64,000 nucleotides of DNA, taken from Acanthosepion pharaonis. Lineage: Eukaryota > Mollusca > Cephalopoda > Sepiida > Sepiidae. Positions 36,601 to 47,011 of the stretch are shown here, in pieces (the first letter of the stretch is position 1; the number at the start of each line of letters is the position of its first letter). The stretch spans positions 1,320,001 to 1,384,000 of the forward strand of contig CAHIKZ030000582.1 in NCBI GenBank assembly GCA_903632075.3, given 5' to 3'. The translations under genes were made by a program, and so were the position numbers. The notes under the pieces were generated by a model. It did not search any database. It was not told where the DNA came from and worked only from the letters and a program-made list of their open reading frames with translations.

Positions 36601-38597
36601 CTCCTCTTATATTCTTTTCCTTTCTCCTTTTTATTCTTCCTTATTCTTCTTCTCTCTCCTCCTCCTCCTCTTATATTCTTCTTTCCTTTCTCCTTTTTAT
36701 ATTCTTCGTATACTTCTTCTTCTCTCTCCTCCTCCTCCTCTTATATTCTTCTTTCCTTTCTCCTTTTTATATTCTTCGTATACTTCTTCTTCTCTCTCCT
36801 CCTCCTCCTCTTATATTCTTCTTTTCCTTTCCTCCTATTCTTCCTGTATTATTTCTTCTTCTCTCTCCTCCTCCTCTCTTATATTCTTCTTTCCTCCCTT
36901 ATTATATTCTTCTTCTTCTTCTTCTTCCTCCTCCTTTTATATTCTTCTTTCTTTCTCCTTCTTCTTCTCTTCTTCTTCCATTCCTACTCCTCCTCTTATT
37001 TCTTCTTTTCTTTCTCCTTTTTTATTCTTCTTCTTCTTCTCTCCTCCTCCATTCTCCCTGTATTCTTCTTTTTCTTTCTCCTTTTCCATTCTACCTGTAT
37101 ACTTCTTCTTCTCTCCTCCTCCTCTCTTCTTATATTTCTTTTCCTTTCTCCTTTTATATTCTTCTTCTTCTTCTTCTCTCTCCTCCTCCTCCATTATATT
37201 CTGTATTTCCTTTCTCCTTTTATATTCTTCATTCTTCTTCTTCTTCTCTCCTCCTCCATTCTATTCTTCTTTCCTTTCTCCTTTTTATATTCTTATTATT
37301 TCTTCTTCTCCTCTCCTCCTCCTTCTCTTATATTCTTCTTTCCTTTCTCCTTTTATTTCTTCTTCTTCTTCTTCTCTCTCCTCCTCCTCCCTTATATTCT
37401 TCTTTCCTTTTCCTTTTTTATATTCTTTCTTCCTCCTCCTCCTCCATTCTACCTTTATTCTTTTTCTTTCTCCTTTTTCTCCTTCTTTCTTCTTCTTCTC
37501 TCCTCCTCCTCCTCCTCTTATATTCTTCTTTCCTTTCTCCTTTTATCTTCTTCTTCTTCTTCTTCTTCTCCTCCTCCATTCCTCTTATATTCTTCTTCCT
37601 TTCTTTTTTATTCTTCTTCTTCTTCTTTCTTCTCCTCCTCCTCCATTCTACCTGTATTATTTCTTCTTATTCTTCCTTCTTCTTCTTCTCTCTCCTCCTC
37701 CTCCTCATTATTCTTCTTTCCTTTTCCCTTTTTATTTCTTCTTCTTCTCTCCTCCATTCTCTCATCCTCCTCCTTTCTTCTTCTTCTTTCTTTTCTCCTT
37801 TTTATATTCTTCCTGTACTTCTTCTTCTTCTCCTCCTCCATTCTACCTGTATTATTTCTTCTTTCCTTCTTCTCCTCCTCCATTCTTCTGTTATTTCTTC
37901 TTCTTCTCCTCCTCCTTCTCCTGTATTTTTCTTCTTTCTTTCCTTTTTATATTCCTTCTTCTTCTTCTTCTCTCTCCTCCTCCATTCTACTTTCTCCTTT
38001 TTTATTTCTGTATTCTTCTTCTCCTCCTCCTCCTTCTTCCTCTTTTTTATTTCTTCTTCTTCTTCTTTCTCCTCCTCCTCCATTCTACCTGTATTATTTC
38101 TTCTCCTCCTCTTATATTCTTCTTCTTCTCTTCCTCCATTTTATATTCTGTATTATACTTCTTCTTCTCTCTCCTTATATTCTTCTTCTCCTTTCTCCTC
38201 CTCCATTCTACCTGTATTCTTCTTCTTCTTCTTCCTCCTCCTCCATTCTACCTGTATTATTTCTTCTTCTTTCTCTCTCCTTCTCCTCCTCCATTCTACC
38301 TTTTTATATTCTTTATTTCTTCTTCTTCTTCCTCCTCCTCCTCCTCCTCCATTCTACCTCCTTTTATTTCTTCTTCTTCTTCTTCTTCTCTCCATTCCTC
38401 CTATTCTTTCTTCTTCTTCTTCTCCTCCATTCTACCTGTATACTTTCTTCTTCTTCTTCTCCTCCTCCATTCTACCTTTCCTTATTTCTTCTTCTTCTTT
38501 ATCCTTCTTCTTCTTCTTCTCCTCCTCCATTCTACTTCTTTCCTTTTCTCCTTTTTCTTCTTCTTCTTCCTCCTCCATTCTACCTGTATTATTTCTT

Positions 38598-38628
<31 letters not shown>

Positions 38629-39404
38629 TTCCTCCTCCATTCTACCTGTATTATTTCTTCTTCTTCTTCTTCTCCTCCTCCTCCATTCTACCTGTATTAT
38701 TTCTTCTTCTTCTTCTTCTTCTCCTCCTCCTCCTCCATTCTACCTGTATTATTTCTTATTCTTCTTCTTCTTCTCTCCTCCTCCATTCTACCTGTATTAT
38801 TTCTTCTTCTTCTTCTTCTTCTCCTCCTCCATTCTACCTGTATTATTTCTTCTTCTTCTCCTTCTTCTCCTCCTCCATTCTACCTGTATTATTATTTCTT
38901 CTTCTTCTTCTCTCCTCCATTCTACCTGTATTATTTCTTCTTCTTCTTCTCCTCCTCCATCCATTCTACCTGTATTATTTCTTCTTCTTCTTCTTCTTCT
39001 TCTTCTTCCTCTCCTCCTCCATTCTACCTGTATTATTTCTTCTTCTTCTTCTCCTCCTCCTCCATTCTACCTGTATTATTTCTTCTTCTTCTTCTTCTTC
39101 TTCTCCTCCTCCTCCATTCTACCTGTATTATTTCTTCTTCTTCTTCTTCTTCTTCTCCTCCTCCTCCATTCTACCTGTATTATTTCTTCTTCTTCTTCTT
39201 CTCCTCCTCCTCCATTCTACCTGTATTATTTCTTCTTCTTCTTCTTCTTCTCCTCCTCCTCCATTCTACCTGTATTATTTCTTCTTCTTCTTCTTCTTCT
39301 CCTCCTCCTCCTCCTCCTCCTCCATTCTACCTGTATTATTTCTTCTTCTTCTTCTTCTTCTTCTTCTCCTCCATTCTACCTGTATTATTATTTCTTCTTC
39401 TTCT
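27665..39404 (+). repeat. 11.7-kb polypyrimidine minisatellite array
   Basis: Almost entirely C and T on the plus strand. One unit type (A) is CTCCTCCTCCATTCTACCTG followed by TATTATTTCTTCTTCTTCTT, about 40-60 bp with variable numbers of CTT and CTC triplets. It is regular near both ends (27730-28260, 28900-29280, 38570-39400). The interior (roughly 31.1-37.6 kb) is dominated by a second type (B) with TTATATTCTTCTTTCCTTTC and TCCTTTTTATATTCTTCTTC, and is much more irregular. The plus strand stays open for 3947 codons in one frame and for thousands of codons in the others, because A is almost never followed by A or G and G almost only occurs in CTGT. That is compositional, not coding. Confidence 0.95.
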
Positions 39405-39417
39405 TGCGTCAGGTCAT

Positions 39418-39535
39418 ATGTGATCATGGCTTTCCGTTCATCCGTTCCCACAATCTGCCTATCTCTCATGCCGTCAATATCCAGCGTGTAGGTTAAATTC
39501 GCCAAACTATCCTTCCTCATTACGGGTCAAAAGAC
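39418..39535 (-). pseudogene. LINE reverse-transcriptase C-terminal fragment
   Basis: On the minus strand VMRKDSLANLTYTLDIDGMR, then DRQIVGTDERK, resembles the stretch after the reverse-transcriptase domain of many LINEs ('GHVMRKDSL.....L.G.I.G.R.RGRQR..W'). It breaks off at the edge of the polypyrimidine array, so in this orientation the array lies on the 3' side of the LINE. Only about 40 codons, moderately diverged. Confidence 0.5.
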
Positions 39536-40099
39536 TTCACTTATCACTACCTGATTTTAATTATATAAGTGTTCTTTCTCTTCTCATGTTCTTTAAGTCT
39601 TTCTTGATGCTTATTCACTCCGTCCATGGAGTTGTCCTTTTTTTTTAAACTACATGGTTTCGTCGATCCCACTGTCAGTCTTTCTTATTTTAAGCATCTT
39701 TCCATAGTGAAACATTAGTCATTTCAATCTCTTTTTCAACTGAGAATAAATTATGCAACATTTACATTGCAGTTAAGCAATTTTTACTTTGTCTCTAAGG
39801 GAAGTTTATTTTTTAATACATTGGCTTAATTTCTGGAATACAGCTTTCAGTATTTTATATACGTTTTTGGTTTCCGGTATGACATTTCTGTTGGCTGTGA
39901 CTGCAAGTAAATGCAAGTATAAAAGTGTTTGAATAAATATCCTTACTTGAACTAAACCGATAAGCGTGAATATCCTCAACTTATCTTGCAGTATGTCACG
40001 TTCGTGCGTACACACACGTGTACAGACACGTCCATAAAGATATTATCGATTTATTATTATTAATAATTCACCCCCTTCATTCTGTACACATTTTACCTT
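39536..40099. other. Non-coding DNA, nothing recognised
   Basis: No feature supported. Confidence 0.4.
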
Positions 40100-40995
40100 G
40101 ATTCCCGCCCATTTTCTCAGTGCCTCGGGGATACAACCAAAGTATATTTTACACTGCCTCGATGTCACAACCAAAGTAATTTTTCTGTGCCTCGATGATA
40201 CAACAAATATTTTTCTCTGCCCCGATGATACAATCAGTGTATTTTTCTCTATTTCGATGGTACAATCAGTGTATTTTTCTCTATTTCGATGATACAATCA
40301 GCGTATTTTTCTCTGCCTCAAAGATACAATCAAATTAATTGTTTTAATGCCTCAATGATAGAACCAAATTATTTTTTTGCCTCGATGGTATGACTAAAGC
40401 AACTTTTCTTGTCTCGATGATACAACTAAAGTAATATTTTCTCTGCATCGGTAATACAATCAAAGTATTTTTGTTTGTCTTGATCATACAACCAAAGTAT
40501 TTCTCTCTGCCTCGGTGATACCGCTAAAGTATTTTTCTCTGCCTTGATGATAAAAAAAAGTATTTTTTTTCTTTCCTTCAATAATACAATGAAAATATTT
40601 TTTCTATAGATCGATGTTTCAACTAAATTTATTTTATCTGCCTAGGTGATACAAACAAAGTATTTTGTATGCCTCGATGATACAACCAAAATACTTTGTG
40701 TTTGCTTCGAGGACACAAATAAAAACTATTTTTTCTTTGCCTCAACGATACAACCAGATTACATTTTCGTTGTTTCCATGATACAAGCAAAATAGTATTT
40801 TCACTGCCTCTATGATACAACCAATGTAATCTTTTCTCTGCCTCTAACATAAAACTAAATTATTTTTCTGGGCATCGTTGACACAACCAAAGTATATTTT
40901 CTTTCCCTCGATGATACAACCAAAATAAGTTTTTATATGCCTCTGTGGTGCAGTCAAATAACTTTTCTCTGTCTCGATGATACAGCCAAATTAAT
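40100..40995 (+). repeat. Degenerate minisatellite, about 30-40 bp unit
   Basis: More than 20 diverged copies of TGCCTCGATGATACAACCAA followed by AGTATTTTTCTC. Spacing between copies is about 30-40 bp. Substitutions and indels in almost every copy point to an old array. Confidence 0.9.
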
Positions 40996-41094
40996 TAACT
41001 GAATTTACGAATGTCTCAATTTGCATCCTTCATATCATCCGACAAAAGAAAACGTAATATTTTCATGACTTTAAGACTTGATTTAATTTATATA

Positions 41095-41096
<2 letters not shown>

Positions 41097-41143
<47 letters not shown>
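41097..41143. repeat. (TA)n microsatellite
   Basis: TA run directly left of a palindrome. Confidence 0.95.
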
Positions 41144-41146
<3 letters not shown>

Positions 41147-41269
41147 GAAAAATATACGTAAAAAACAAACAAAAATCTAATATGCAATTATGCTGTTTTA
41201 ATGTTAACATTAAAACAGCATAATTATATTAGGATTTTTGTTTGTCTTTTCCGTATATTTTTCTTCATA
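41141..41269. repeat. Palindrome, arms about 65 bp, no spacer
   Basis: Centred between 41205 and 41206 (ATGTTAACAT). The innermost 19 bp of each arm pair exactly. Farther out ACAAACAAAAATC on the left pairs with GATTTTTGTTTGT on the right, and GAAGAAAAATATACG with CGTATATTTTTCTTC, with a few mismatches. TA runs flank both sides. Confidence 0.93.
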
Positions 41270-41308
41270 CTGTCAGATCTATATCCATATATTTGCTTAC
41301 ATACATAC

Positions 41309-41311
<3 letters not shown>

Positions 41312-41354
<43 letters not shown>
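41312..41354. repeat. (TA)n microsatellite
   Basis: TA run right of the palindrome. Confidence 0.95.
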
Positions 41355-41356
<2 letters not shown>

Positions 41357-41939
41357 TTACACCTACTAAAATGCAATGGGTTACTGAGTGTGAAAGAAAA
41401 TGAAAAATGAGGAGAAAAGACAATAAATGATCAGGTGACAATAAGATAGATGATGACGACTGATGCTACACTTAATATTTTTTGATATCTTAGGTGACAG
41501 GGGAAAACGGAAGAGCATTCCACGAGCGAGAATTGCAGGATAATAAACTATTAGAATACAACCTATGGTTGCATGTAGTTATTTCAAGAGTAATCGATGA
41601 GACATAAGTATCAAGCTAGTACTACACTTACCTTCATGCGATTGAGACACCAAAAAGGGGAGCACGTCAAAACAATGGCCATGAAAATGTTTGTAGAAAA
41701 GAAATAAAGACGCCCAGTTACGGTGGTGGGAACATGACTGATGCCGAGATGCCAGGTCAGGATCGATAACATTATGCATTTTTCTTTGGATTTTGTCAAG
41801 TACCTCCAGATATATAACAAAAGAAACATACCATATTCTGTATTATTTTGTAATATTTGTTTTGATGAAAGAGCAGGAACATATAGAATTGGGTTCCGAT
41901 CCGAAAATACAAAATAATGGTGGATAGAACAAACGTTAA
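41355..41939. other. Non-coding DNA, possibly 5' part of the LINE fragment
   Basis: No motif recognised. May include more decayed sequence of the LINE that becomes clear at about 41985. Confidence 0.35.
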
Positions 41940-42577
41940 AACCTGTGACAACATTACAATGACTGGGAATTAATCGGAGGAATTCTCCAGTTGTAAATGC
42001 TTAGGAGTTATCACTTGTAAAGATGGTTCCTGCAACTCGGAAATCTAAATACGGATTGCCGCAGTCATGACAGCCATGGCCAAATTTGCAAGAATATGGA
42101 GGAGAAAAATCAGCTTTCCAACAAAGTACACACTGTACAAATCGCTGGTAGTCTCCATTTTCCTATATAAATGTTAAACGTGGACACTGTTGACTGAAAC
42201 AGGGAGAAGGATCCAAGTGTTTGAGAACAAATGCATGAGGAATCACCTTGGCAGTTATTTGGGACGGAAAAGAAATGGGTTTGTGCGTAAATGTTTTGTG
42301 CAACACCAATAAACTCTTTTGGCTCATGTCAATCGGAAAAAAATGGAGTGGTTTGGACATGTCAAAAGGCACGTCATCTTGTGAAAATCCATAATGAAAG
42401 GCACCGTTGAAGGTGTACGTAGGAGAGGACATTGACGCAAAAACTGGATGGACAATGTCAAACAACGGAAAAGTATGACTATGCGAGAAGTGCTGATGTC
42501 TGCTGTTGATAGATCGTTGTGGAGGAGATTCAGTGTGACTTTTGCATTCGTGTCCTCACCTACGACTACAAAGTGAA
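41940..42577 (+). pseudogene. LINE reverse-transcriptase C-terminal region, broken
   Basis: LGVITCKDGSCNSEI, then IRIAAVMTAMAKFARIWRRK, then YTLYKSLVVSIFLYKC and TWTLLTETGRRIQVFENKCM (41985-42240) match the thumb and post-thumb region of jockey/RTE-like LINEs ('LGA.IS.DG....EI..RIA.A..AM.RL..IW....I....K..LY.SLV.S.LLYGCE.WTL......R..AFE..CLR'). After a frame change GTVEGVRRRGH and KNWMDNVKQRKSM continue to the usual end. Stops (one replacing the codon after LYKC) and frameshifts make it dead. The 3' end runs into the GATGATGA tail and array. Confidence 0.88.
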
Positions 42578-43738
42578 GGGAACGATGATGATGATGATGA
42601 TGACGATGATGATGATTACATTAATTTTGATTCAGTATTGCATGAACACAATTAAAACAATTCAAAAGGGAACGATGATGATGATGATGACGACGACGAT
42701 GATGATTACTTTAATTTTGATTCAGTATTGCATGAACACAATTAAAACAATTCAAAAGGGAACGATGATGATGATGATGACGACGACGATGATGATTACT
42801 TTAATTTTGATTCAGTATTGCATGAACACAATTAAAACAATTCAAAAGGAACGATGATGATGATGATGACGACGACGATGATGATTGCTTTAATTTTGAT
42901 TCAGTATTGCATGAACACAATTAAAACAATTCAAAAGGAACGATGATGATGATGATGACGACGACGATGATGATTGCTTTAATTTTGATTCAGTATTGCA
43001 TGAACACAATTAAAACAATTCAAAAGGAACGATGATGATGATGATGACGACGACGATGATGATTGCTTTAATTTTGATTCAGTATTGCATGAACACAATT
43101 AAAACAATTCAAAAGGAACGATGATGATGATGATGACGACGACGATGATGATTGCTTTAATTTTGATTCAGTATTGCATGAACACAATTAAAACAATTCA
43201 AAAGGAACGATGATGATGATGATGACGACGACGATGATGATTGCTTTAATTTTGATTCAGTATTGCATGAACACAATTAAAACAATTCAAAAGGGAACGA
43301 TGATGATGATGATGACGACGACGATGATGATTGCTTTAATTTTGATTCAGTATTGCATGAACACAATTAAAACAATTCAAAAGGGAACGATGATGATGAT
43401 GATGACGACGACGATGATGATTACTTTAATTTTGATTCAGTATTGCATGAACACAAAACAATTCAAAAGGGAACGATGATGATGGTGATGACGACGACGA
43501 TGATGATTACTTTAATTTTGATTCAGTATTGCATGAACACAATTAAAACAATTCAAAAGGGAACGATGATGATGATGATGACGACGACGATGATGATTGC
43601 TTTAATTTTGATTCAGTATTGCATGAACACAATTAAAACAATTCAAAAGGGAACGATGATGATGATGATGACGACGACGATGATGATTACTTTAATTTTG
43701 ATTCAGTATTGCATGAACACAATCAAAACAATTCAAAT
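42578..43738 (+). repeat. 13-copy tandem array of 86-90 bp at a LINE 3' end
   Basis: Units start GGGAACGATGATGATGATGA at 42578 and recur with periods of 90, 90, 89, 89, 89, 89, 89, 90, 90, 86, 90 and 90 bp. They contain ATTTTGATTCAGTATTGCAT and GAACACAATTAAAACAATTC. Copies are nearly identical, so the array is young or homogenised. The 89-bp units lack one G of GGG and form a contiguous block in the middle. The 86-bp unit lacks four bases. The 90-bp units keep one reading frame, giving methionine- and threonine-rich open frames that are compositional. Confidence 0.97.
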
Positions 43739-44640
43739 GTCAAAAACAAAAGTTTCCAATAAACAGTCTCAAGATGGGACACTCAGTCGAATGTCACCGA
43801 AAATCGTGTACGTTCTCCATTACGCTGATAGTATTTTACTAATTTGAGCTTTTTGATGATCAAAGATTTTACCGATCAAAATTTAACGTTTTTAAATCAT
43901 TGAAGTAAATAAGAAGAGAAAAAAAAGAACAGTTGTATGGCCGTTATTTTTGTTTAAAACAGCAAAGACTTGTGTTATTTGCATCAGATTTCATTTCTCT
44001 CTTGTGCATCATAAACATGAAAATACTAAAAAATGAAATGACAGATCGATAAATGCAATCAAATTGAACGAGATTTATAGAGGAAGGAACAAAGATCCCG
44101 ATTTGTCTTTCGCTGTCTTTTTTTATGTCATACAACTAGAAATGTAGATTGTGTATTTTCTGCATCCATAAGTCGTTCGTATCAAAAGCGATTTCTGTTA
44201 AAATCAAATATTCAGATTACAGAAATTGGGAGCAATAATTAATGAGGCATTTTTGATGGATGAGCAAAGTCTTTGACAGAACTCCTTCGGTGATCGGAAT
44301 AAAAATAAAACAGGAAATAGATTGAAAAAAAAAACTTGTGTTACGAGAAAAGATGTAAAAATAATGCGTATGTATGCGAACACGTGAACTTTTGAACAAA
44401 CATGCATGTAATGTTTTTTGCTAAAATATATCGATGGTAACTTATTTGTAAAACCTTGTATGAAGCTGAAGTTTAATGAGAAATAGAAAGTTTGTTAATC
44501 GTTAAAAATGAGAATAAAATTGTCCGATTTTATAGAAAAAAAATTAAATGCAAATACGCCTTTCAAACATCTAAACAGTACATAAAAGCGTAGAAACAAG
44601 CTACTCCAAACAACAAACAAAAATGTCATTAATAAGAGCT
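43739..44640. other. Non-coding DNA, nothing recognised
   Basis: No feature supported. Confidence 0.4.
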
Positions 44641-44659
44641 TAGAAAGAGATTATTTGAG

Positions 44660-44960
44660 TTGTGATATACAAAGGTGGAGTAAGCGGCTTGGATGGAAGA
44701 ATTGGAGAGCCTATTTCGAATTCAACTCAAGTTCATTAAAATCATTTTAGTAGTAAATGGCATGAGTCCAACTATTCACCCTTCAGCTATGGTTAAAAAC
44801 AGCGGTTAAGACTGCGTCATATTCGCCCGTGTGCTGACTAGTCTGGGGATCATTTTGCCTGGGGATCAATTGTGAATCCATATTCCCATTGAAAGCTCTG
44901 CGATCGGCAGGTCTTTGGGTGTGGCGTTAAAAGGAGACCAATATTCCATAGGAACAAGAG
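44660..44960 (+). mobile_element. Degenerate tRNA-derived SINE
   Basis: GGTGGAGTAAGCGGCTTGGA and GGAGAGCCTATTTCGAATTC resemble the tRNA-like head of the SINE at 15063. A body phrase with CATGAGTCCAACTATTCACC and CAGCTATGGTTA follows. More diverged than the other copies and with a different 3' part. Confidence 0.45.
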
Positions 44961-45210
44961 AGATGAAGTATACAAACTCAATATATCAGATTATTAATGA
45001 ATTATTGACTCAGAAAATGAAAAAAATAATCCTGTCATACGTTTCGTCTTTCAAAATGATTTCTTCATTCTAGTAATGTTGGACGACGTTTGACAACATT
45101 TACATTGATGTTTCGTCTGTACGACTCCAGAAAGCCACTCAAGATATAGGTTAAAGAGTAAGAGACACTATATATTGTTATATATATGTAAATGTAGTAT
45201 GCATTAGATT

Positions 45211-45219
45211 TATTTTATC

Positions 45220-45252
<33 letters not shown>

Positions 45253-45339
45253 AATATTATTACATATATATATATATTAGAGACTTACATTTACTTATAT
45301 ATTTCATTATATATATATATATATATAAATATATTTCAT

Positions 45340-45380
<41 letters not shown>

Positions 45381-45425
45381 TGACTTGTTACAGTTCCTCA
45401 ACCACGTTGGTAAAGAAGAGTTTCT

Positions 45426-45470
<45 letters not shown>
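45211..45470. repeat. (TA)n microsatellite cluster
   Basis: TA-rich runs at about 45224-45252, 45309-45326, 45340-45378 and 45428-45470 separated by short AT-rich or unique spacers. Confidence 0.93.
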
Positions 45471-45474
<4 letters not shown>

Positions 45475-45479
45475 GACTT

Positions 45480-45511
45480 GGGTTACCTCTGGGTGTCCCC
45501 AGAGGTAACCC
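45480..45511. repeat. Perfect inverted repeat, 14-bp arms
   Basis: GGGTTACCTCTGGG, 4-base spacer, CCCAGAGGTAACCC. It follows a TA run directly and is followed by two direct copies of CCATGGATATT. Confidence 0.93.
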
Positions 45512-45621
45512 ATGGATATTGCCCATGGATATTCCCGCTCTAAATGTGCATGTTGTGTGTTTATTTTTTTAAAATTTTCTTATTTTTCAAAACTATGTAT
45601 CTAAGTTAGTCTGTACATATC

Positions 45622-45648
45622 TATCTATCTATCTATCTATCTATCTAG
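45622..45648. repeat. (TATC)n microsatellite
   Basis: Six to seven units. Confidence 0.93.
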
Positions 45649-45649
45649 C

Positions 45650-46340
45650 CCGGCTCTTTTCAGAATCTTTTTTAAATATCATTCCTTATTTCTTAATTGC
45701 AAATTCAATGTATTTTTCAGGCACACTTCATTTCGATCAGTATGAGAAATTTTGAGCATCTTGTGTCAGATTCTGTATTTATTTAGAGTAAATAATCAAT
45801 TTATCCGCCAGAAGCACTTCTTTTTGAGACAAGCGGCTTCTTGGTTACATCCCGGGACATGTCCTATAACATTATTACGTATAAAATGAGTAAATAATCA
45901 ATTTGAATAATACTAGAACATTCCATGAAATATAAGGTAGCCAATTGTATCGAACAGTTAAAGAAGCTCATTTATCTAATCAACTTAAAGTTCAAACATC
46001 AGAGCTAATGTAATTAATTCTTTAAGTATTTTTATTTTAGCAGCGCCCATTCTAAATGTTTCTTCATTCAAAGATTATAAAATACGTTTATGCAAACTGT
46101 TTTTCAATCCGATGTCTATTGGAGTTCTTCTTGAGTGTTCAGAAGTATAGATAGTTGAAAAATCGAAATTCATATTATATTTCGAGTGAACATGCTGAAT
46201 ACAATAATGTCAATATACAAATTTAGCAAGATTATTTTACATATTTGTGATAGGAATTATCATATAACAAAAATGTGTCTCTTAATTTCATCAATTTTTT
46301 TTCTTTTCTTTACTGCATGGAAAATGCTATTTCAAACTGG
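45650..46340. other. Non-coding DNA, nothing recognised
   Basis: AT-rich. The phrase GAGTAAATAATCAATTT occurs twice (about 45785 and 45888). No gene supported. Confidence 0.4.
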
Positions 46341-46346
46341 AATAAA

Positions 46347-46532
46347 CACACATACACATGCATACATACATAGACACATATATATATATTTACACACACA
46401 TATATATGTACACATATATATATATATATATATATACAAACACACACACACATATATATATGTACACACACATATATATGTACACACACACATATATGTA
46501 CACACACACACATATATATATGTACACACACA
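46347..46532. repeat. Alternating purine-pyrimidine CA/TA/TG repeat
   Basis: Repeats of ACACACATATATATGTAC with little interruption. Strictly alternating purine and pyrimidine over most of the length. Confidence 0.93.
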
Positions 46533-46870
46533 CTCCCCCACCCCTTTTCCTTTTCTTTTCTTTTCCACTCCCTCCCTCTTCTTCTGATCTTTAAGATTTG
46601 ATCGTCTATTTTGTGTGTATGTCACCACAAAATGTATCCTGTCCGGTTACATCTTTAATGTATTAGACATCCGACAACATTCATATTTCTCTCACTTAAA
46701 CCGTCTTCAACTCACCTCTCTAAAACTCCTCTCTGTTAAGTTTTAATCATCCACCTTCTCTCTTCTGTTACCCCTCTCTTTAGCTCTAAAATTCGTCCCA
46801 CACTCTCATACTTACACTCTCTCTAAATTCTATTTTTATTTCCGGAGTTGTTTTTTCTGTTTTCTTTTTG
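46533..46870. other. CT-rich non-coding DNA
   Basis: Pyrimidine-rich plus strand, no feature supported. Confidence 0.4.
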
Positions 46871-46876
46871 AATTTG

Positions 46877-46935
46877 TAGGTCTGATGAATTGGATCGTAT
46901 TTACGATTGCAATGGAATACATTATGACCATGGAA
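46877..46935 (+). ncRNA. Hammerhead-like relic
   Basis: CTGATGA at about 46881 is exact, followed by a long pairing region (ATTG and ATCGT on one side, ACGAT and CAAT on the other, ATTT loop) and GGAATAC where GAAAC is expected. Stem II is unusually long and the second core box is mutated, so the call is tentative. Confidence 0.35.
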
Positions 46936-46962
46936 TATTAGTGTTTAAGCTTTTTATTTTTA

Positions 46963-47009
<47 letters not shown>

Positions 47010-47011
<2 letters not shown>

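Noticed and set aside
27653..39496. A single plus-strand open frame of 3947 codons
   Set aside because: The array's composition excludes TAA, TAG and TGA in every plus frame, so other frames are equally open. The translation is only Leu/Phe/Ser/Pro-rich low complexity, with no domain and no conserved frame across units.
28324..39520. Minus-strand Glu/Arg/Lys-rich open frames in the array
   Set aside because: They are translations of the purine strand of the same minisatellite, in different frames from unit to unit.
42519..43847. Met/Thr/Ile-rich repeated open frames
   Set aside because: They follow from 90 being divisible by three in a non-coding LINE-tail array; frames shift wherever 89- or 86-bp units occur.
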